The notes beneath the pieces were generated by a model. The model was not told where the DNA came from. It searched no databases and saw only the letters and a program-made list of their open reading frames with translations. DNA of 21,285 nucleotides from JAAYYM01 sp964483155 (lineage in GTDB: Bacteria > Bacillota > Clostridia > Lachnospirales > Lachnospiraceae), in assembly GCA_964483155.1 (NCBI GenBank), contig CAZAAC010000040.1, positions 1-21,285 of the forward strand. The letters are read 5' to 3'. Both the position numbers and the translations under genes were made by a program. This document shows, one piece after another, positions 16,063 through 21,285 of the stretch (positions are counted from its first letter, which is position 1; every line of letters starts with the position of its first letter).

Positions 16063-17664
16063 TTATTCTTCCCGATTTGCCCTGTATTTTGATGGTGATA
16101 TTCCATACTGTTTCTTAAAAACATAACTAAAATAATTTGGTTCCACATATCCGACAATTTCTGATATCACATATGCTTTTTCCTCTGTTGTATTGAGCAA
16201 TCGTAATGCCTGTTCCATCCTGATTTTCGTTAAATATGTAACAAAGCTCATCCCTATCTCTTTCTTGAATAAAGTAGAAAAATAAGTAGCACTCAAATTT
16301 AAGTGATTACATACTTTTTCAACAGACAACTCACTATCTGCATAATGGTTCATGATGTAATTCTTTGCCTGCTCAATTAATAATTTTGTCGTATCCGTTC
16401 GTTCTTTTCGAATTGATCCCCGAAGCTTCATACAAATTTCTAATAACCATGCCCCAAATGCATCTAGTGTATCAAATTTTTTAATTTCACTATAAAAATT
16501 AAAATTTAACTTTTCTATTTCTTCCACGTCCAGTTGATATGCACGACTTAATTGAACCATTTCAACCATGATTTCCATGATTGCACTTTGAAATTGTGTC
16601 ATAGAAATTCTAGAACTTTTCATTTTTTCCACAAGGTCAATCACTGCTTTTTCAAGGTCTTCTTTAGATCCCACTTTGATTTCCTTAACAACATCTTGAA
16701 TTTCCTTTTCATTAACAAAAAATATCTTCTCTGCTTTTGGTTCAATATCCTGAATATAAATTGCCTGATTTGATTCTAGCAAGATGCGATAATCAATAGC
16801 ATGCTGCGCTTCCTCAAAAGAACTGGAAATGTCTGAAAGTCTAGTATATATCCTCCCAATACCAGCAGATATATTTACTGCAAGCATTTTATTTGCAAGC
16901 TTGCAAATCTTATCCATTGTTCGAATAAAGCTAGAAAGCTTACTCGTCTCTTTTAGCATCACAATTACGACAATTGTACCTAAATAATTCACGCTTCTAT
17001 ATTCAAAAAGCTTCTGCATGTTTTCGTCTACAATTTGTTTCAGTGACACTGGCAATAAATTTGTCTGAATAGAAACTTCCTTCTCTGGTGCTTTCACAAC
17101 AGCATCTCCATGTATAACTCCAACAGCATAAAATGGTGCGTTTAAATTATATTCATATAGATGCATTAATTCATCTATTCTATTCTCTGCAATTTTTCCT
17201 TCTAATAAGCTTACTAGAAATTGTTCTTTAAGCATGGGCATACTATCAAAATAGTACTTTTCAAGGCGTTCCACACTTCGCTTTTGATCTAGACGTTCTT
17301 TGATTCGCATAAAAACTTGTTCTAATTCCGCAGCATTAATTGGTTTCAATATATATTCTTCTGCTTCTAGTTTAATCGCTTCTTTGGCATATTCAAACTC
17401 GTCATAACCAGAAAAAATTACAATCTTTGTGTTACACATACTTTCTCTTAATTTTTTACAGAAAGTTAGACCATCCATAAAGGGCATTTGTATATCTGTC
17501 ATGACTACATCCGGGCAGATACGTTCTGCCTTTTCCAATGCTTCTTCCCCGTTTTCTGCAGAATCTACCAATTTAAAACCAATAGCTTCCCAATTGATTC
17601 TTTTAATAATTGCCTGCCTTACTTCTTCCTCATCATCTACTAACATAACGCTGTAGTATTCCAT
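16063..17664 (-). CDS. Response regulator, YesN type (receiver plus AraC DNA-binding domain)
   Basis: A 533-residue two-component regulator. Residues 1-120 are a receiver domain with the acidic pair Asp10/Asp11, the phosphorylated Asp57 in VMTDIQMPFMDG and the Lys of YILKPINAAE. A middle region of about 300 residues has no motif I recognise. The last 105 residues are two AraC-type helix-turn-helix units (SVEKVCNHLNLSATYFSTLF and AYVISEIVGYVEPNYFSYVF). It is longer than typical YesN because of the middle region. The ATG at 17664 follows AGGGAGGT, 45 bp after the ChvE-like gene, and the kinase gene follows after a single base. It probably activates sugar transport or catabolic genes, possibly including its own operon. 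Confidence 0.9.
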   Translation of the reverse strand: MEYYSVMLVDDEEEVRQAIIKRINWEAIGFKLVDSAENGEEALEKAERICPDVVMTDIQMPFMDGLTFCKKLRESMCNTKIVIFSGYDEFEYAKEAIKLEAEEYILKPINAAELEQVFMRIKERLDQKRSVERLEKYYFDSMPMLKEQFLVSLLEGKIAENRIDELMHLYEYNLNAPFYAVGVIHGDAVVKAPEKEVSIQTNLLPVSLKQIVDENMQKLFEYRSVNYLGTIVVIVMLKETSKLSSFIRTMDKICKLANKMLAVNISAGIGRIYTRLSDISSSFEEAQHAIDYRILLESNQAIYIQDIEPKAEKIFFVNEKEIQDVVKEIKVGSKEDLEKAVIDLVEKMKSSRISMTQFQSAIMEIMVEMVQLSRAYQLDVEEIEKLNFNFYSEIKKFDTLDAFGAWLLEICMKLRGSIRKERTDTTKLLIEQAKNYIMNHYADSELSVEKVCNHLNLSATYFSTLFKKEIGMSFVTYLTKIRMEQALRLLNTTEEKAYVISEIVGYVEPNYFSYVFKKQYGISPSKYRANREE

Positions 17665-17709
17665 CTCAAATAACCTCCCTGCAAAACCATAACTACTACT
17701 TGATCTATT

Positions 17710-18888
17710 TTAATCCATTAATTGTACTTCCGTATAATATCCACTATCAACGATAATCTGCTTATAGTTTTCCTTGTCAATAGCAATAGATGTGCATAAA
17801 TAAGAGGGCACAATCATTTTCCCGTTGTTATACTGCCTTGTATCGTTTATTTCCGGTATACCACCTTCTAGTACTGCTTTTACCATCGTTACACACTTTG
17901 TTGCAAGAACACGCGTGTCTTTAAAAATAGACATTGTCTGTGTTCCTCCTATAATGTCTTTAATTGCATTTAATTCTGCATCTTGACCTGTAATGATTGG
18001 CCAATCTTTTCCAGGCACATATCCTTCATTTAACAAAGCCGTTTTTACGCCATAAGCAAATCCATCAAATGCTGAGCATGCAATGTCCAGTTTTACATCA
18101 TTATAATAAGTATCAAGATATTCCGTGCACCTTTGTTCCGCAGTTTCTCTTGACCAGCGTAATATACACGTTTCTTCAAATGAAATTTTACCTGAATTGC
18201 AAATTAGTGTCCCATTATCTAGATATGGCTGTAGCACCTCCATTAATCCTCTGTACAAATAGACTGCATTATTATCATCTGGCGAGCCCATAAAAAATTC
18301 TATTGTATAGCTTCTATTTTCACGAAATGCTGATTTTAAGTCTTTTTCTTCTTCAATATACTTGCCAATTAAGGTTCCAACTGCTTTATTATCAAAGGTT
18401 GCATAATAAGAAACTGCATCTGTCTCCATTAATAGCCTATCATATGCAATTACATACACGCCGTTATGTTTTGCTTTTTCCAATACGCTTACAAGGGCCG
18501 CGGAATCTACTGAAGCAATAACAAGACAATCTGCTCCATTCAAAATCATATTATAAATTTGTTCCACCTGCAATTCGATATTATCATCTGCATACTGCAA
18601 ATCTACCTCATATCCAATTGCTTCTAAACGTGCTTTCATATTCATTCCATCATTAATCCAGCGTTCTGAAGAACGTGTAGGCATTGCAACACCTACCTTT
18701 TTTTCGTTTATTACAGAGTCCTCATTCTTTATCGCTTTTTCTTCATAATCGGTATATAATTCATCTTGTAGTACAATACCTTCTACGTCAGATCCCCTAT
18801 TTTCAGTCGTATTTGTAGAAACACATCCAATTAATAGAACTATTATTAACAGTATACAACTTATGATTATGATATGTTTTTTATACAT
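17710..18888 (-). CDS. ChvE-like multiple-sugar-binding lipoprotein
   Basis: A 392-residue binding protein with a lipoprotein signal (lipobox LLIGC, Cys22). From about residue 65 it follows the ChvE / multiple-monosaccharide-binding family: VGVAMPTRSSERWINDG, YADDNIELQVEQIYNMI, VIAYDRLLMETDAVSYYATF, then GSPDDNNA and GQDAELNAIKDIIGGTQTMS near the C-terminus. Members bind aldoses such as arabinose, galactose, glucose and xylose, and Agrobacterium ChvE also acts as a sugar sensor for the VirA kinase. No gguAB-type transporter genes accompany it here. It is instead first in an operon with a two-component system, consistent with sensing. It has its own promoter at 18957-18929, and the ATG at 18888 follows TAGGAGAAA. 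Confidence 0.85.
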   Translation of the reverse strand: MYKKHIIIISCILLIIVLLIGCVSTNTTENRGSDVEGIVLQDELYTDYEEKAIKNEDSVINEKKVGVAMPTRSSERWINDGMNMKARLEAIGYEVDLQYADDNIELQVEQIYNMILNGADCLVIASVDSAALVSVLEKAKHNGVYVIAYDRLLMETDAVSYYATFDNKAVGTLIGKYIEEEKDLKSAFRENRSYTIEFFMGSPDDNNAVYLYRGLMEVLQPYLDNGTLICNSGKISFEETCILRWSRETAEQRCTEYLDTYYNDVKLDIACSAFDGFAYGVKTALLNEGYVPGKDWPIITGQDAELNAIKDIIGGTQTMSIFKDTRVLATKCVTMVKAVLEGGIPEINDTRQYNNGKMIVPSYLCTSIAIDKENYKQIIVDSGYYTEVQLMD

Positions 18889-18928
18889 CCTTTTTCTCCT
18901 AAATGTAAAACAGCAATATGGTTATTTA

Positions 18929-18957
18929 ATTGTATCAAGAAAACCCTTCATCGGCAA
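18929..18957 (-). promoter_or_regulatory. Promoter of the sugar-sensor operon
   Basis: On the minus strand a -35 box TTGCCG (18957-18952), a 17-bp spacer and a -10 box TACAAT (18934-18929) preceded by TGA form an extended -10 promoter, with the start about 35 nt before the ChvE-like gene. A direct repeat of CAAGAAAA (plus strand, 18936-18943 and 18955-18962) overlaps the spacer and the -35 box with a 19-bp period, and a partial AraR-like site lies upstream at 18965-18977. I see no terminator for galT in the 142-bp gap. Confidence 0.65.
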
Positions 18958-19030
18958 GAAAAACCATGAACTTGTACGCTTGTCTGCAGAACTTTTGCGT
19001 TTCGTCATGATTTTTCTAACTATCCAGACT

Positions 19031-20521
19031 CTATAATACTGAAATAAATCTCTCAAAATAATTTCTGCCCTCAGGTGTACATTTAAATACTCCAGCATCT
19101 TCTAAAACCTTAACAAAAACTTCTCCTGTCTCCTTTTTTAGTATATCCATAATATTATCGCTGTTTATATTTTCGTATTTTGGCAAAAAGTCTTCTACCC
19201 ATTTAGCATGCTTTTCTATCATCTCGTTTTGACAAATATCTTTCTTTTCAAGGATAAATTTTGCCAACATGTCTAATTCTTGTTTGAGACGTGATGGAAG
19301 TATAGCAAGTCCCATCACTTCTATCCCTCCAATATTTTCTTTCTTTATGTGATGATATTCACTACAAGGATGGTAAACACCTAATGGTCTTTCTTTTGTC
19401 GTAATATTGTTTCGCAAAGCCAAATCCATCTCATAATAATTTCCTACTCTTCTTGCCGCTGGTGTAATGGTATTATGCCTTTCTCCATTTGTTTCTGCAT
19501 AAATAAATGCTTCTTCATCTGTATAATCTCTCCACTTTTCCAATATGTGCGCTGCCAGCTCTACTAATCGATTCTTATCTATACTTTTTATACGAAGAGC
19601 AGAAACTGGCCAGTGTAGCATCGCCAATTCTATATCTTCAAATCCAGGAATACTATATGTTTTCTCAGCTTTTGCTCTTGCCATTGGAAATTCAAAACTT
19701 CCGCCCTGAAAATGCTCATGACTTAAAATGGAACCTCCTACTATTGGTAAATCTGCATTTGTACTAATCATATAATGCGGAAATTGAAATAGAAAATCAA
19801 GTAACTTCTCAAATACTTCCTTGCTAATTGTCATAGGTACATGTTGTGAATTCAAAATGATACAGTGTTCATTGTAATATACATATGGAGAATACTGAAA
19901 ACCCCATTTTTCTCGGCATATCGAAATAGGAATAATCCTGTGATTTTCACGTGCTGGATGATTTATTCTACCTGCATAACCTTCGTTTTCCATGCAAAGC
20001 AAACACTTTGGATATCCCGACTGTCTTGCAACTCCTGCTGCTGCAATAGCCTTTGGATCTTTCTCAGGTTTTGCGAGATTAATTGTAATATCAATCTTTC
20101 CATATTCACTATCCACGACCCACTTAATATCTTTTTCTGTACGATATCTTCTTATATAATTTGAGTCCTGTGAAAATTTATAATAATAATCCGTCGCATC
20201 TATAGGCGAATTATTGTATTTTTCATAAAATGTTCTTCTAACCTCACTAGGTCTCGGAAGAAGACAGTTCATAATTTTTGTATCAAATAAATCCCGACAA
20301 ACAACACTATTTTCGTCTATTAGACTTTTTTGATAAGCATAGTCGCAGATCCCGGTCAGTATCTCTTCTAATGACATATTCCGGATTACACTTGGTGCAT
20401 CGTAATCGTCTAACTTTAACACCTCTAGTATTATATTGGTTGTATATATTTCATCTGCTGGTTCAAGCAATCCACAATCTAGACCATATTTTACGAGCGC
20501 TGCAATATATTGATTTATCAT
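19031..20521 (-). CDS. galT: Galactose-1-phosphate uridylyltransferase, class II
   Basis: A 496-residue enzyme exchanging galactose 1-phosphate with UDP-glucose in the Leloir pathway. It belongs to the Firmicutes-type GalT family (about 490-515 residues), not the 350-residue E. coli type. The nucleotidyl-accepting histidine region is SHEHFQGG (about residues 267-274), preceded by NEHCIILNSQHVPM and CLLCMENEGYAGR. Start choice is uncertain: a TTG at 20551 overlapping galK, an ATG at 20539 and the ATG at 20521 are all in frame. I prefer 20521 because AAAGGA precedes it and the protein then begins, like B. subtilis GalT, just before the INQYIAALVKYGL helix. It directly follows galK. Confidence 0.92.
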   Translation of the reverse strand: MINQYIAALVKYGLDCGLLEPADEIYTTNIILEVLKLDDYDAPSVIRNMSLEEILTGICDYAYQKSLIDENSVVCRDLFDTKIMNCLLPRPSEVRRTFYEKYNNSPIDATDYYYKFSQDSNYIRRYRTEKDIKWVVDSEYGKIDITINLAKPEKDPKAIAAAGVARQSGYPKCLLCMENEGYAGRINHPARENHRIIPISICREKWGFQYSPYVYYNEHCIILNSQHVPMTISKEVFEKLLDFLFQFPHYMISTNADLPIVGGSILSHEHFQGGSFEFPMARAKAEKTYSIPGFEDIELAMLHWPVSALRIKSIDKNRLVELAAHILEKWRDYTDEEAFIYAETNGERHNTITPAARRVGNYYEMDLALRNNITTKERPLGVYHPCSEYHHIKKENIGGIEVMGLAILPSRLKQELDMLAKFILEKKDICQNEMIEKHAKWVEDFLPKYENINSDNIMDILKKETGEVFVKVLEDAGVFKCTPEGRNYFERFISVL

Positions 20522-20543
20522 ATTTTCAAATCCTTTCATTATT

Positions 20544-21285
20544 TTATCCAATTACGCGAATTCCTCCGTATTTTCTAACCTTTAATATATGGCAGCTTCC
20601 TTCTCCAAAATAGTAATCCATTGTCTTTTTATAATTATCTACAGCATCATTTTGAACAAATGCTTGTATTGTTCCTGCAAATCCACCTCCATGTATACGA
20701 CATACACCATTATTACCAAGTTCTTTCTCGCTGATTGTAATTGCTAACGGGATATCTTGATTTTGATAATCTGTATTAGAATATACGTTTTGCAAATATT
20801 TGTAAGAACTATCTCCAGATTCTTTGATCAATTCCTTGAAGCGAGAAAATTGATTATTACGTAATGCCTCTACTTCCTGTTGTACTCTTCGATTATCATT
20901 AAAAAAATGAATGGCACGAAGGACACCTCTGTCTCCTGTTATCTTTCTTATTTGTGGTATTTCTTTATAGAATTCTTGTTCATCTATTTCAATTAAATAA
21001 TTCTTTCCAAAATATTTTGCAACTTTCTTCATCTCAATCGGTATTGCAGAATATTCTCCAGATAAATCTGCATGAGACCCTTTTGTATCAACAATACAAA
21101 GACTGTGGTTAAACTGCTCGAAATCAATTTCTACTTTACTAATTTCAGGATTCTCATTATCTCTGAAATTAATATGTACAAGGCTTCCCACCGAAGAAGC
21201 CATTTGATCCATTAATCCGCTCAGTTTATCAAAATAATTATTTTCCGCATATTGCCCTGCTTGTGCAATTAATACTGGACTAATC
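20544..21285 (-). CDS. galK: Galactokinase, C-terminal part (cut by the window edge)
   Basis: The last 246 codons of a GHMP-family galactokinase. The reading frame is open to the right edge, so the real start lies outside the window. An internal ATG at 21212 is not the start, because the codons before it (ISPVLIAQAGQYAENN) continue the family sequence. Visible are GLMDQMASSVGS, the LCIVDTKGSHADLSGEY segment and the third GHMP motif CRIHGGGFAGTIQAFV. It phosphorylates galactose at C1 and works with GalT. The galactokinase signature and the ATP loop lie outside the window. Confidence 0.93.
   Translation of the reverse strand, partial: ISPVLIAQAGQYAENNYFDKLSGLMDQMASSVGSLVHINFRDNENPEISKVEIDFEQFNHSLCIVDTKGSHADLSGEYSAIPIEMKKVAKYFGKNYLIEIDEQEFYKEIPQIRKITGDRGVLRAIHFFNDNRRVQQEVEALRNNQFSRFKELIKESGDSSYKYLQNVYSNTDYQNQDIPLAITISEKELGNNGVCRIHGGGFAGTIQAFVQNDAVDNYKKTMDYYFGEGSCHILKVRKYGGIRVIG

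Noticed and set aside
16062..16157. Longer N-terminus for the histidine kinase
   Set aside because: The extra 32 codons lie inside the regulator's AraC domain, look like out-of-frame sequence, and a ribosome binding site stands before the ATG at 16061.
20522..20551. TTG start for galT overlapping galK
   Set aside because: It is possible, since GGAGG lies 11 nt upstream, but the ATG at 20521 has a usable site and matches the family N-terminus better. The uncertainty is noted in the gene entry.
1..21285. CRISPR arrays, insertion sequences, prophage or tRNA genes
   Set aside because: I saw no regularly spaced repeats, transposase or phage genes, or tRNA cloverleaf sequences. Gene order and base composition look uniform.

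Overview
The window is about 21 kb of AT-rich, densely packed Firmicutes DNA in which every convincing gene lies on the minus strand, so transcription runs from right to left. The two-gene transketolase, the class II (Firmicutes-type) GalT, the DUF5711-CvpA pair and the YesM/YesN-type two-component system with monosaccharide-binding lipoproteins point to an anaerobic, sugar-fermenting clostridium, most likely Lachnospiraceae. The species cannot be named from the sequence alone.

Layout in transcription order (right to left). (1) 21285-19031: end of galK and complete galT, the Leloir galactose steps. (2) 18957-11101: its own promoter, then a sensory and regulatory operon: a ChvE-like sugar-binding lipoprotein, an AraC-type response regulator, a Cache/HAMP histidine kinase, a membrane-anchored sugar-binding protein, an MglB-like galactose/glucose-binding lipoprotein, and an AraR-type GntR/LacI repressor. 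No ABC permease or ATPase is present, so these binding proteins may be sensors, as in the AraPST and XylFII-LytS-YesN systems. (3) 11119-7907: an araA promoter covered by two palindromic operators exactly 21 bp apart, then araA and araB. (4) 7842-5125: a second strong promoter, a structured leader, araD and the split transketolase, closed by a clear intrinsic terminator. (5) 5059-256: a LacI-family regulator, mannose-6-phosphate isomerase and a ROK fructo/mannokinase, followed closely by DUF5711 and cvpA. (6) 164-1: a strong promoter and a boxA-like leader motif that look like the start of an rRNA operon whose 16S gene would lie beyond the left edge.

Together the genes describe uptake-linked use of L-arabinose and galactose, as would be released from arabinogalactan or pectin side chains. 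AraA, AraB and AraD convert L-arabinose to D-xylulose 5-phosphate and transketolase feeds it into the pentose phosphate pathway. AraR probably represses araAB in the absence of arabinose, and the binding-protein/kinase/regulator operon probably senses sugar outside the cell. A second module feeds mannose and/or fructose into glycolysis as fructose 6-phosphate.

The most interesting points are the sensor operon with three different binding proteins, the paired AraR operators on the araA promoter, an Asn/Asp exchange in the sugar pocket of the MglB-like protein, a possible alternative RNA pairing in the araD leader, and a promoter nested inside a long dyad at the left edge.
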